Source: Bacteroidales bacterium
GTDB lineage: Bacteria > Bacteroidota > Bacteroidia > Bacteroidales > UBA3824
NCBI GenBank assembly: GCA_016286055.1
Contig: JAEERW010000008.1
Coordinates: 1-64,000 of the forward strand
Direction: 5' to 3'
DNA: 64,000 nucleotides
Both the position numbers and the translations under genes were made by a program. Positions 28,333-37,883 of this stretch are shown here, piece by piece. The notes beneath the pieces are model-generated. The model was not told the DNA's origin. It worked only from the letters and a program-made list of their open reading frames with translations, and did no database searches. Numbering within the stretch: the first letter of the stretch is position 1; each line of letters begins with the position of its first letter.

Positions 28333-29553
28333 TCAACTCACCACCAAATCCCGACGGTGCAATAAGAAATCAACAATATTAATATGCGCTATTCCGTTGC
28401 GGCTCATATCTATCTTATCTAACGAAAGGACGTATTTGGGCGAAGAATCGCTGATTGGAGCAAAAGCCGAAAACTCTCGCTCTATTGTTGACTGCGACGC
28501 CAAAAGATACGATACTTGAATAAAGCACTTTTTCGCGTTAAGAATGGCTACAAAATCCACTTCGCCTTTGTAAGTCTTGCCGGTGAACACAGTGTAGCCA
28601 CGCATTAGCAACTCATTGTAAATGATGTTTTCAAGGAAAAAAGTATCCTCAAAATTCACTGTGTTGGTATTTATTATGCGCAACCCCATATCCACAGCGT
28701 AATATTTTTCGTTGGCTTTGAGAGCAGCCTTACCCGCAATATTAAACTTTTTGACAGCGTGAAGCAAATACGCCTTCTGCATCTTGTCCAAATAGTTGTT
28801 GATAGTTTGACGTGTTATCGACTTTTTGGTGTTCGACTTGTAGTAATTGATAACATTCTCAACCGAAAATTCACGTCCAGCATTAGCCAAAATATAGAGT
28901 GATATTTCCACAAAGGTCTTCTTGTCGAATCGCGAATTTTTCTTTACAATGTCTTTCTTAATGATTCCTTCGTACAAGGTTATAAGATAACGGCGGATAT
29001 CGGCTTCACGGTTAAAATCAAACCGCATAGGGAATCCTCCCCATTTGATATAGTCATAAATTGAATCATCCGAAAAACTGCGGTTATTCTTTTCCAAATA
29101 CTCTTTCATCTCTAAAAACGAAAACGGCATTATCTCAAATTCTACCGTCCTGCCTGTAAGCAACGTTGCTAATTCGCCCGACAAAAGGGTAGAATTGCTA
29201 CCCGTTACAAATACTGACACATTGAGTGTGGCTCTAAACGACGACAAAGCCTTCTCAAAGTTCTTTACGTATTGAATTTCATCAAGAAAAATATAATACT
29301 TCTTGCCGTCAACGATACGCGATTTGACTTCTTTATTAAGGTCGGTTGCAGTTTTAATATACTCAAAATCAATATCTTCTAAATTGATATAAATCACGTG
29401 GTCGCCAGTGATACCGTTTTGGATTATTTCATCTTTGATGGTTTGAAGTATTATTGATTTGCCACAACGACGAATGCCCGTAATCACTTTGATCAGGTCT
29501 ACATCGTAATAAGGGCGAATGGTATCTAAGTAACTTTCTCGTTTGATAAGCAT
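28333..29553 (-). CDS. AAA_14-type ATPase with C-terminal DUF4143
   Basis: ITGIRRCGKSIILQTIKDE, YYIFLDEIQYVKNFEKAL, VFVTGSNSTLLSGELATLLTGR, KGEVDFVAIL. Start at ATG 29553 downstream of TAAATTTGC (minus) at 29574-29582. Confidence 0.9.
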   Translation of the reverse strand: MLIKRESYLDTIRPYYDVDLIKVITGIRRCGKSIILQTIKDEIIQNGITGDHVIYINLEDIDFEYIKTATDLNKEVKSRIVDGKKYYIFLDEIQYVKNFEKALSSFRATLNVSVFVTGSNSTLLSGELATLLTGRTVEFEIMPFSFLEMKEYLEKNNRSFSDDSIYDYIKWGGFPMRFDFNREADIRRYLITLYEGIIKKDIVKKNSRFDKKTFVEISLYILANAGREFSVENVINYYKSNTKKSITRQTINNYLDKMQKAYLLHAVKKFNIAGKAALKANEKYYAVDMGLRIINTNTVNFEDTFFLENIIYNELLMRGYTVFTGKTYKGEVDFVAILNAKKCFIQVSYLLASQSTIEREFSAFAPISDSSPKYVLSLDKIDMSRNGIAHINIVDFLLHRRDLVVS

Positions 29554-29573
29554 AGTTGACGATTTTTGTTTTC

Positions 29574-29582
29574 GCAAATTTA
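29574..29582 (-). promoter_or_regulatory. -7 box (TAAATTTGC on minus) of the AAA_14/DUF4143 gene
   Basis: GCAAATTTA on + strand, ~21 nt upstream of ATG 29553. Confidence 0.5.
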
Positions 29583-29616
29583 TATAAATAATTTTCAAAA
29601 ACAAAATATTTTTTCA

Positions 29617-29759
29617 AAATTGTAAAAGATAAACACATCATATCGTTTACATTTTAATAAAAATTTGCAAATTGTAAAAGTTCAAAAGGTGCAAGCGTTT
29701 ACATTTTAATAAATTTTAGAAAATTGTAAAAGTTCAATAGGCATCAGCATTTACAATTT
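29617..29759. repeat. Three-copy iteron array, 52-bp period
   Basis: AAATTGTAAA at 29617, 29669, 29721, each followed by exactly 19 variable nt and TTTACA(A/T)TTT at 29646, 29698, 29750. Confidence 0.85.
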
Positions 29760-29796
29760 AAAAATAACAATAGAGCAATACCCAAAAAATAATTCG

Positions 29797-29805
29797 TATC
29801 TTTGC
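29797..29805 (+). promoter_or_regulatory. -7 box TATCTTTGC
   Basis: tcgtatctttgcg, ~42 nt upstream of ATG 29847. Confidence 0.55.
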
Positions 29806-29846
29806 GAATAATTATCAATTCAAAAACCTAAAAAACATACCACACT

Positions 29847-30929
29847 ATGACCCCCATTATAACCCATTTCGGCACACCGACACCCATTAAATTCGCTCAC
29901 AAAGCCTGCGACGAAGGTCTTTATATTATTTTCCGCTGCTACGGAACTATTAACGTAACCGCTTACGACCAAGACAGTTACCCTGACTTAGATGCATTAA
30001 AACTTGAACTTCATCCAAAAAACATCGTCCAAGCAATCAGCGACGCCGCCGAAAACCGCACAATCGACGACGATGAATTCATAGCCAACCCCGACAATGC
30101 AATCGGTACGGTGATAGAAAACTTTCTATCCACCATAGGCATCACCGCTAAAACCGACATACACACACACATTGCACCAGATGAAAGCCGTGAAGTGTAC
30201 AACGCATTATCATTAGACCTCATTAAGCAAAATAAAATCTCCGAACATCTACCCAAAGAGCCTCACGGCGAACTTATTGGCTGCGGACATTCATCAATAT
30301 CTAACGGAATGATGTACAACTCCAACTCCTACCACGAACTTACCATAAATAAAACCTCAGAAAACACCCTTAAAATATCCAAAACAGACAAAGAGTGCTT
30401 TCAGCCGGAAGTCCGCAAAACCTACACCGCGCCTGTCGAACTCCTCAAACCTATCGCCGAATTGGTAGAGCGGGAGAATATGGCAGCGTGGGCGAAGTTT
30501 CAATACATTGAAGACCCCAATTTCAAGATGTACGACTATTCCTCATCATCAAGCATCAGTTTAGATTTCGACGACACAAGCATAGGTGGCTACCGCCACG
30601 AACACCGCGGCATCAACCTTAGCGCAACCGATCAGCGCGGCTACGGCGACATTACAAAGGAATATATACGACTTTTGAACGAATGTGTCTCTCACGCCAC
30701 ACTTGTAAAAGAAGAAGCCGACGCCAAGGGAATAAACCCTTTTGCCATAGAAATAATGCAGTATACGAATAATAATGGTCATCTAACCAACCCGATAATC
30801 CCCACTCAGCCACAGCCGCCGTCCCCACCCCAAGTGCAGGAAATCCCCGAAGGCGCAATAGCCTGCCCACAATGCGAATACGTCAGCACAGGCAAGTTCT
30901 GCCCCAATTGCGGCACTCGGCTAAGATAG
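29847..30929 (+). CDS. Hypothetical protein with C-terminal zinc ribbon
   Basis: Long ORF with promoter and terminator; CPQCEYVSTGKFCPNCGTRLR C-terminus. Confidence 0.65.
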   Translation: MTPIITHFGTPTPIKFAHKACDEGLYIIFRCYGTINVTAYDQDSYPDLDALKLELHPKNIVQAISDAAENRTIDDDEFIANPDNAIGTVIENFLSTIGITAKTDIHTHIAPDESREVYNALSLDLIKQNKISEHLPKEPHGELIGCGHSSISNGMMYNSNSYHELTINKTSENTLKISKTDKECFQPEVRKTYTAPVELLKPIAELVERENMAAWAKFQYIEDPNFKMYDYSSSSSISLDFDDTSIGGYRHEHRGINLSATDQRGYGDITKEYIRLLNECVSHATLVKEEADAKGINPFAIEIMQYTNNNGHLTNPIIPTQPQPPSPPQVQEIPEGAIACPQCEYVSTGKFCPNCGTRLR

Positions 30930-30981
30930 TCCTGATTCGTTTTAATTCGCTTTTATTCGCTTTAATTTTTGTTCAAAAAAA

Positions 30982-31011
30982 AAGGCAGTGCGCCGCCCGG
31001 TGCACTGCCTT
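30982..31011. terminator. Bidirectional Rho-independent terminator between convergent genes
   Basis: AAGGCAGTGC-N10-GCACTGCCTT preceded by an A-run. Confidence 0.85.
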
Positions 31012-31045
31012 AATATCATAATTTCTGTTAAAACAAAGCGGAAGA

Positions 31046-32368
31046 CTATTTCTTCACAAACTCAACCCTGCGGTTTTTAGCCCTGCCCTCGTCGCTTGAA
31101 TTATCGGCTAAGGGAGAGGTTTGACCTTTGCCAACAGCGGTGAGACGGTTGGAGGCTATGCCCATTTCCACCATTTTGGCAACAATGGCCTTGGCGCGTT
31201 GCTCCGAAAGGGTTTGATTTGACGCTGCATTGCCGGTGTTGTCGGTATGTCCCTGAACCTCAAATTTTAGGTCGGGATTCTCGTTCATAAGTTTAACAAT
31301 GCGGTTGATTTCGCCCATAGATTCGGGTTTGATGGTAGATTTGCCAATGTCGAAAGTGATACCGTAGGTGATAATCTTGCCGTCGGTAGACATACGGTCG
31401 TAAAGCGGAACTGCGCCCTTGGCTATGCGGACGTTCTTGATGAAGAATACGGCGTCGTTTTGATTGCAGCCAAACCAAAGATAGGTAGGCTGTTTTGCGT
31501 TAGGAATATTTACCACCCTGCGCTCGTCGAAATACACCTTGTAGGCGCGTTTGTTGAACGAAATTGCCACGTGATGCCAAGCACTAACTGCCACACCATC
31601 GAGACGTGCATCGCCGCTGCGGGTTTCATCACTATTTGGCACAGGCCAATAGTAACCGAAATATGCATCGTTTAATGTAGTTTTGGTATCCTCATTGGTA
31701 GAAACTTGATGATGAAAACTAAAACCGCCATTATCGCTTCTAATTTTGTCGCCGTGAGGCAGGTGAGTAGTAATTTGCCAACCGTGAGGATTGAATGCGG
31801 TATTATAATCAGGACCATAAACAATGTAAACATCGTACTCAATAGTAAATTGGTCGGTGAGGTAGGGCTTGTTGTCGTTGAATAGCGGAGTGATTTCGCC
31901 ATCGTCGGAAAGCGAGATGCACTTTACACCGTTGAGTTCGGCAATCTGCGCATAACCGCCAAAAACGTCCCATTTAGAGGGGAACTCTCCTATTTGCTCG
32001 TTGGCTTGATCATCCTCAAAGATGATTTCGTCGCCAGCCACAAAGTCGTAACTATTCCACGAAATCTGCGCCTTGGGATTGCGGGGGTCGCTTTTCGGAG
32101 CATTGTTGTCTACTTGGTTTTCCGACTCGTTGTAATCATTATCGTTGCTTTGATTGTTTTTACCCTTGTTAGAATTTTTGTCTTTGTTTCGTCCGGGGTT
32201 CATAGCGTTGTCAACGGCTTGTTCGGTTTTGCGCTCCACATTGTCTTCAACTGTGCGCTTGGCGGCGTTTTCGGCTTTTTCTTTAAGGCGGTCTGCCCAA
32301 TTTTGCGCGTCGGCAGATGAGCACACCGACACAAGCGCAACTGCGGTTAAAAGTGTTGATATCTTCAT
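31046..32368 (-). CDS. OmpA family protein
   Basis: Signal peptide; C-terminal NPDLKFEVQGHTDNTGNAASNQTLSEQRAKAIVAKMVEMGIASNRLTAVGKGQTSPLADNSSDEGRAKNRRVEFV. Confidence 0.9.
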   Translation of the reverse strand: MKISTLLTAVALVSVCSSADAQNWADRLKEKAENAAKRTVEDNVERKTEQAVDNAMNPGRNKDKNSNKGKNNQSNDNDYNESENQVDNNAPKSDPRNPKAQISWNSYDFVAGDEIIFEDDQANEQIGEFPSKWDVFGGYAQIAELNGVKCISLSDDGEITPLFNDNKPYLTDQFTIEYDVYIVYGPDYNTAFNPHGWQITTHLPHGDKIRSDNGGFSFHHQVSTNEDTKTTLNDAYFGYYWPVPNSDETRSGDARLDGVAVSAWHHVAISFNKRAYKVYFDERRVVNIPNAKQPTYLWFGCNQNDAVFFIKNVRIAKGAVPLYDRMSTDGKIITYGITFDIGKSTIKPESMGEINRIVKLMNENPDLKFEVQGHTDNTGNAASNQTLSEQRAKAIVAKMVEMGIASNRLTAVGKGQTSPLADNSSDEGRAKNRRVEFVKK

Positions 32369-32575
32369 AGTTATAGCATTTTGGTTAAAAAATAGATTAA
32401 TTGTGTAGGCATTAACGCCCTATAACAGAAAAAGTTGTTGTTCATTATGTTCAGTATTTAATCTTCATCCAACAGTTTGAATTTGCAGTAAAGGAGTATT
32501 TTTAAATTCGCACTTTTACGGTTTGAGTTCAACAAAATTAAGCAACTAATAATTCTTGTATTGCCATTTTTTTTA

Positions 32576-32584
32576 TATATTTGC
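32576..32584 (+). promoter_or_regulatory. -7 box TATATTTGC of the toxin-antitoxin operon
   Basis: TATATTTGCAAAATAATCTG 17 nt before ATG 32601. Confidence 0.55.
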
Positions 32585-32600
32585 AAAATAATCTGATATT

Positions 32601-32918
32601 ATGGAAATAGTTTTTGAGAAAGATTATTTAAGCAAATTATACTATAAAGGTGATTCGGGAGACAAAAAGCATCGTTTTCAACCACAGATAGTAAAAAAAT
32701 ACATCAACACTGTGAACTTACTTGAAAGCATTCAAAAACCCGATGACCTTTACAAATACCGCGCATTGAACTACGAAAAACTCCTTGGCGACAAGGAAGG
32801 AACAGAATCAGTAAGGATAAACGACAAATATCGTATTGAATTCAGAACATATCCTTCCGAAAAAGAAACAAGAATTGTAATATGCAGCATTATTGAATTG
32901 TCAAACCATTATAAATAA
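32601..32918 (+). CDS. higB: HigB/RelE-family toxin
   Basis: KYRALNYEKLLGDKEGTESVRINDKYRIEFRTYPSEKETRIVICSIIELSNHYK; followed by HigA-like gene. Confidence 0.8.
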   Translation: MEIVFEKDYLSKLYYKGDSGDKKHRFQPQIVKKYINTVNLLESIQKPDDLYKYRALNYEKLLGDKEGTESVRINDKYRIEFRTYPSEKETRIVICSIIELSNHYK

Positions 32919-32925
32919 ACTAATT

Positions 32926-33237
32926 ATGAGCAACTTAGGTTATGGATTCTACCCCACTCATCCGGGAGAGATTTTGACAGAAGAAATTGAGTACAGACAT
33001 ATTAAACCTGAAAAATTGGCGTCTTATATTGGAGTTCAGACAGAATCTTTTCAAGATATCCTGTCAGCCAAAAAGCCTCTGACGGCAGAAATTGCACTTA
33101 TGTTAGAGGCTGCGCTTGACATTCCCGCCGATTCGTTAATGCAGATGCAGACCAAATATAATATGCAGACAGCACGTCAGGATAAGAATTTTATCGACAA
33201 ACTCAACCAAATCAAGAAAATAGCAGCAGTATTTTAA
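32926..33237 (+). CDS. higA: HigA-family XRE antitoxin
   Basis: YPTHPGEILTEEIEYRHIKPEKLASYIGVQTESFQDILSAKKPLTAEIALMLEAALDIPADSLMQMQTKYNMQ. Confidence 0.85.
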   Translation: MSNLGYGFYPTHPGEILTEEIEYRHIKPEKLASYIGVQTESFQDILSAKKPLTAEIALMLEAALDIPADSLMQMQTKYNMQTARQDKNFIDKLNQIKKIAAVF

Positions 33238-33251
33238 AACACCCCACCCCT

Positions 33252-36200
33252 ATGCACAGAATAACAACCCACATTATTGCTTCGGCGATGCTATTGATGC
33301 CTTTCGCCGCATCGGCTCAAAACACCTACGTGTCAAAACCCGCTGCCGACCTCATCTCGTCGGGGCACTACTTCATACGTTTCGACGGCAAGGTGCACGA
33401 CCCCGAACAAAATACCGACATCAAAATGCAGATTGCCACCGCGGTAAAAGACGGCGTTTCGTGCACGTTCAACGAAAGTGCCGACGCCCTTACGCTCAAT
33501 ACCGCCAAAGGCACGTTTATGCTCGATGTCAAAGCCAAAACCTACCGAGTGATTAATCAAACTAATCAAACTTTTAATATCGGCAGGCTGACGTTTCAAA
33601 AGCAAGGCACTTGCAAACTCAACGGCAAAGATTTCTATTTCGACGAATACCGCTCAACCTTAGGCAATAAGGTGCGCTTTTTTTACAATTCTACCAAAAT
33701 AGCCGCTGTGGATTTTGGTGCGCCAGAAATGCCCGTGGTGAATATCAGCACGTTAGACAAAAAAATTCCGCAAAATATGATACTCTGCCTATCACCCGAA
33801 TGGAAATCGTCGGGAGGCGGTGCAGGTGGCGTGCCCAACAATATGCAGCAGCAGATTATTGAGCAAATGCGCAAAGAAATCGACCCTAACGACCTTCCCC
33901 CGGGAATGACCGTTGACGATATGATAAATATGGCTCTCGGCCGTATGAACGGAGGTGCGGCTCAAAATCGACCCACAACTCCTGCCATTGAACCGCCAAA
34001 ATGTGCCCAGCCTTACAACGACCCGTCGCCGTCGAACGATTTGGCAGACCCCACTTCTTATAGCAACATTCAAATCACTGACATCAAGTATCTTACCACT
34101 CCTGTGTATGCGTCAAGATTTTCAAAACCCAAAACACAAGGCGTATTCAACCCATCGATGGAGGTTACCGAGGAGGGGGTAAAACAACAGTTGCAAGCAC
34201 TCGACCAGAAATTTGCCAATATGTCGGTAGAGCAAATCGAAAAGTATATGACCCAAGCCTCGTCCGACATTATGACAGCCATTCAATTCAACCTTGTAAA
34301 TGGATCTCTTATTGAATACTCGCTTGCATTGTGCGTGGTGAATCCTACGGCGCTCAACTACAACAACGCCGGTATTTTGATGGCTTACAAGGGCGAAACA
34401 GAAAATGCCAAAGACCTATTTATGCAGGCGCTCGCTATCGACAACCAAAACGCTATTGTTCAAGTAAATTTGGCTAACTATTACCTCGAAAAAGGCGATT
34501 TGATCAACGCTCGCAAATATGCCGAGAACGCACTTTCTACTCAACCCGATTTTGGCGAGGCATACCAAATACTCACTGGCGTAAATATCAAAGAAAACAA
34601 GTTTTACGAAGCCACCACAACATTGTTTAAAAGTGCCGAGACCTTTTTCAACGACATTACGGCTATGCAGTTTTTCTCGCTCATCTACAACTTAAAGGTA
34701 GAACAGTACAAAGTGGCAGAAAACCCCTCCTACCCCTATATGAACGTGGTTAACAAGGTGTTTACCAAAGAAAACTTCGAAAGCCTTACCCGAGCCACCA
34801 AAGCGGGCGGAGTATCTAACGGTCAGGACGTTATCCAAAATATGAAAGAATTTCCGTGGCCCGTCAACAATGCTGAAATTTGGCAACTGCACGAATCGTA
34901 TCTCAGCAAATCAAACCACAAAGTTTCCAATGCCCTCACCAAACTCAACGAACGCAACAAAGAGGTGATGGATCAAGACCGTTACGCAATACTCTACTAC
35001 GAATCGATGGGTATGCAAAACGCCAACAAAGAACTTGAACGCACCGAAGGAATTATCAACCAATTGTCAGAGAAAAACGTTTCGCTGCATTTACCAGAAC
35101 TCGATATGTACCAACGAATTAGCAATCAAATGGCAAACGACAACGAGGTAATCTACTACCCCGACGCACGTCAGTTTTGGTGCTTAAAAATGTGGGAATG
35201 TTACTACGAAATAATGCTCCAATACCACGAAGGCTTTTGGTACGACCCCGACAATGGCAATCCTGTAAACTATCCTGCCATTTATCCCGCTATGAATAGC
35301 AAGTTTAAAGCCTTGGAAAACAACCTCGAAATTGCATTCAACAACCACAAAAAGCGTCTCGAAGAGATAGACAAGGATCTGGCAAAATGTTTAGAAAAAG
35401 CCAAAACCGAACGTGGACAAGTACGCTGTCTAATAAACGCCGCTCAACAAAAAATGGATGCCGGCGAAACCTACGTAAGAGGCAAAGTGCAAAGTCACTA
35501 CATCGACATAATACACCAATACAAAGAGTGTTACAACCTCGAAATTAAACCAACACTTGAAGAATGGTGGCAAAAGACAATTGCTATGGGAGCATATTGC
35601 GACAAATACGCAGTAATGGAATATTTTGAAAACGACGTTCTTCACGCTGCCAACCTATCGTGGCTCGACAATAATTACCGCAAGGCTTGGGAAAACGGCA
35701 AAATGATTCAAAACAATTGGGACCTTTGGGTAGAACGTCCCCGCCGCGAACGCGATAGTCTCTACGAAATACTTGCCGAACTTCCTCCCGACCCGCCGCA
35801 ACCTCCACAGCAAATGAGCGCAGGCGGTTCCGACGGTCTCGACACAGGCGACCATTACCTCAAAACCTACGGCGAAAAAGAACGACCTTGGATCGAAGTA
35901 GGATTCGACGCTGGTCCGCTCGGAAGAATTGGTCTCCGCCGCGAATCCAATGGCGACATATCTATCACCAACGAGGGCAACGTATTTACAGGCACCAACA
36001 AAAAATGGAATCTCTCAAACGGTGAAACCACCACCACAGGCTACCTCACCCTTGCCGACCAACAAAGAATCAAAGACAAAGGCGGATTCACCAGCCGCAT
36101 TGCCGATTATATGACACAAAAATCCGAAGGTGTGCCTCTAATAGGCAGAGTGATAGCCGCCGCCAAAAACCACTCCGAAGGAACGGGATTTCAGCCATTC

Positions 36201-36416
36201 TTGGGAGAAAAAAGCGGACAGCACACCGCCATCACCACCGATGCCAACGGACATTTCACCGGCTCAACTCACATCAAATTTCGCGAAATACAGTTGCGCA
36301 ACCTTCCGCTCAATATCACCCTTCACACCGAAGACCAGCGCACCGGCACCTACCGCCGTACCAAAATGTGGGTAGGCGCAGATATGGCAGGATTTGGAAT
36401 TAGAATGGGAAATTAA
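33252..36416 (+). CDS. Large secreted TPR-containing protein of unknown function
   Basis: Signal peptide MLLMPFAASAQ; TPR segment YNNAGILMAYKGETENAKDLFMQALAIDNQNAIVQVNLANYYLEKGDLINARKYAENALSTQPDFGEAYQIL. Confidence 0.7.
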   Translation: MHRITTHIIASAMLLMPFAASAQNTYVSKPAADLISSGHYFIRFDGKVHDPEQNTDIKMQIATAVKDGVSCTFNESADALTLNTAKGTFMLDVKAKTYRVINQTNQTFNIGRLTFQKQGTCKLNGKDFYFDEYRSTLGNKVRFFYNSTKIAAVDFGAPEMPVVNISTLDKKIPQNMILCLSPEWKSSGGGAGGVPNNMQQQIIEQMRKEIDPNDLPPGMTVDDMINMALGRMNGGAAQNRPTTPAIEPPKCAQPYNDPSPSNDLADPTSYSNIQITDIKYLTTPVYASRFSKPKTQGVFNPSMEVTEEGVKQQLQALDQKFANMSVEQIEKYMTQASSDIMTAIQFNLVNGSLIEYSLALCVVNPTALNYNNAGILMAYKGETENAKDLFMQALAIDNQNAIVQVNLANYYLEKGDLINARKYAENALSTQPDFGEAYQILTGVNIKENKFYEATTTLFKSAETFFNDITAMQFFSLIYNLKVEQYKVAENPSYPYMNVVNKVFTKENFESLTRATKAGGVSNGQDVIQNMKEFPWPVNNAEIWQLHESYLSKSNHKVSNALTKLNERNKEVMDQDRYAILYYESMGMQNANKELERTEGIINQLSEKNVSLHLPELDMYQRISNQMANDNEVIYYPDARQFWCLKMWECYYEIMLQYHEGFWYDPDNGNPVNYPAIYPAMNSKFKALENNLEIAFNNHKKRLEEIDKDLAKCLEKAKTERGQVRCLINAAQQKMDAGETYVRGKVQSHYIDIIHQYKECYNLEIKPTLEEWWQKTIAMGAYCDKYAVMEYFENDVLHAANLSWLDNNYRKAWENGKMIQNNWDLWVERPRRERDSLYEILAELPPDPPQPPQQMSAGGSDGLDTGDHYLKTYGEKERPWIEVGFDAGPLGRIGLRRESNGDISITNEGNVFTGTNKKWNLSNGETTTTGYLTLADQQRIKDKGGFTSRIADYMTQKSEGVPLIGRVIAAAKNHSEGTGFQPFLGEKSGQHTAITTDANGHFTGSTHIKFREIQLRNLPLNITLHTEDQRTGTYRRTKMWVGADMAGFGIRMGN

Positions 36417-36495
36417 ATTTGGGGGTTTTGATGCAAATACGCAAAAAAAATTTGGGGATTTTATAACATTTTGGTAAAAAAAATTTGGGGATTTT
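36415..36495 (+). repeat. Three-copy direct-repeat array, 33-bp period
   Basis: AAATTTGGGGGTTTT at 36415-36429, AAATTTGGGGATTTT at 36448-36462 and 36481-36495; first two intervals both end in AAAAA. Confidence 0.85.
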
Positions 36496-36537
36496 GTGTA
36501 TTTTCCCCATTTTTGCATTGCACAAATAATAAAAAGT

Positions 36538-37875
36538 ATGGTAATATTCAAGCGAAAAATATACAGCGAAATGGTTCGTTGGAAAAACGAGAGCAAAGGC
36601 AGCAGTGCATTGCTAATCGAAGGCGCCCGACGCGTAGGCAAATCTACGATAGCCAAAACTTTTGCCGAAAACGAATATAAATCATACATCCTCATTGATT
36701 TTACAAAAGCCTCTAAACGGCTAAACGAGTTGTTTGAAGATATAACAGATTTAGATTTCTTCTTTCTAAATCTTCAAAACATTTATGGCGTATCGCTAAT
36801 AAAACGCGAATCGGTAATAATATTCGACGAAATTCAATTTCAACCGCTTGCTCGTCAGGCCATTAAGCATTTGGTAGCCGACGGTCGATACGATTATATC
36901 GAAACAGGTTCTCTGATAAGCATACAACGTAATGTGCAAAATATACTTATTCCAAGCGAGGAAAGCAAAATTACGCTATATCCTATGGATTTTGACGAGT
37001 TTTATTGGGCAACAGGCAAAAAAGATATGCCCGAATTGCTTAGTCAAGCATACCAAATGCATCGGCCATTAGGAGATGCAACACATAGGAAACTAATGCG
37101 CGATTTAAGGCTGTATATGCTTGTAGGTGGAATGCCACAAGCCGTAGAATCATATCTATCTTCAAACGATTTGAGGATTGTGGACAACAAAAAAAGAGAA
37201 ATACTCGACCTATACGAAAGCGATTTGCGAAAATTAGACCCCTCCTCCAACATTGCATCGCGACTTTTTCGTGCAATACCTAACCAACTTAACAACAATG
37301 CTTCGAGATATATGACCAGAAGCGTGGCTCCAAATCAGAGGATAGAAAAAATAGAGAGTATCATTGCCGATTTGGAAGACAGTAAAACGGTAATAATGGC
37401 TCATCATATCAACGATCCTAACATCGGGATGGGTATGTTTCAAGATTTTGACCGCTACAAAATGTTTATTGCCGACACAGGATTATTTGTTACATTGGCG
37501 TTTTTAGAGAAAAAATATACCGAAAACGTTATTTACCAAAAACTACTGTCAGATAAATTAGACGCCAACTTGGGATATGTATACGAAAACCTTGTGGCTC
37601 AAATGTTGATTTCGCAAGGCAACAAACTGTTTTATTACACTTTTCCTGTTCCCGACAGCAACCACAATTACGAAATAGATTTTATTCTTTCGCGTGGCAA
37701 CAAATTGGTACCTATCGAAGTAAAATCATCTGGCTATAAAACACACAAATCGCTCGATGTATTTTGCAATATATTTTCTAAAAGGGTTGGCGACAGAATC
37801 TTACTCTATACAAAAGACTTTTCAAAAGATAGCGAAACTTTATGTATGCCTATTTACTACACACAATTTTTATAA
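36538..37875 (+). CDS. AAA_14-type ATPase with C-terminal DUF4143
   Basis: LLIEGARRVGKSTIAKTFAENEYKSYILIDF, VIIFDEIQFQPLARQAIKHLV, YIETGSLISIQ, NYEIDFILSRGNKLVPIEVKSS. Confidence 0.9.
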   Translation: MVIFKRKIYSEMVRWKNESKGSSALLIEGARRVGKSTIAKTFAENEYKSYILIDFTKASKRLNELFEDITDLDFFFLNLQNIYGVSLIKRESVIIFDEIQFQPLARQAIKHLVADGRYDYIETGSLISIQRNVQNILIPSEESKITLYPMDFDEFYWATGKKDMPELLSQAYQMHRPLGDATHRKLMRDLRLYMLVGGMPQAVESYLSSNDLRIVDNKKREILDLYESDLRKLDPSSNIASRLFRAIPNQLNNNASRYMTRSVAPNQRIEKIESIIADLEDSKTVIMAHHINDPNIGMGMFQDFDRYKMFIADTGLFVTLAFLEKKYTENVIYQKLLSDKLDANLGYVYENLVAQMLISQGNKLFYYTFPVPDSNHNYEIDFILSRGNKLVPIEVKSSGYKTHKSLDVFCNIFSKRVGDRILLYTKDFSKDSETLCMPIYYTQFL

Positions 37876-37883
37876 CCCCTCCC

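Noticed and set aside
29617-29759. CRISPR array
   Set aside because: Only three units, 19-nt intervals (too short for spacers), the repeats are themselves not identical, and no cas genes are in the window. Reported as an iteron array instead.
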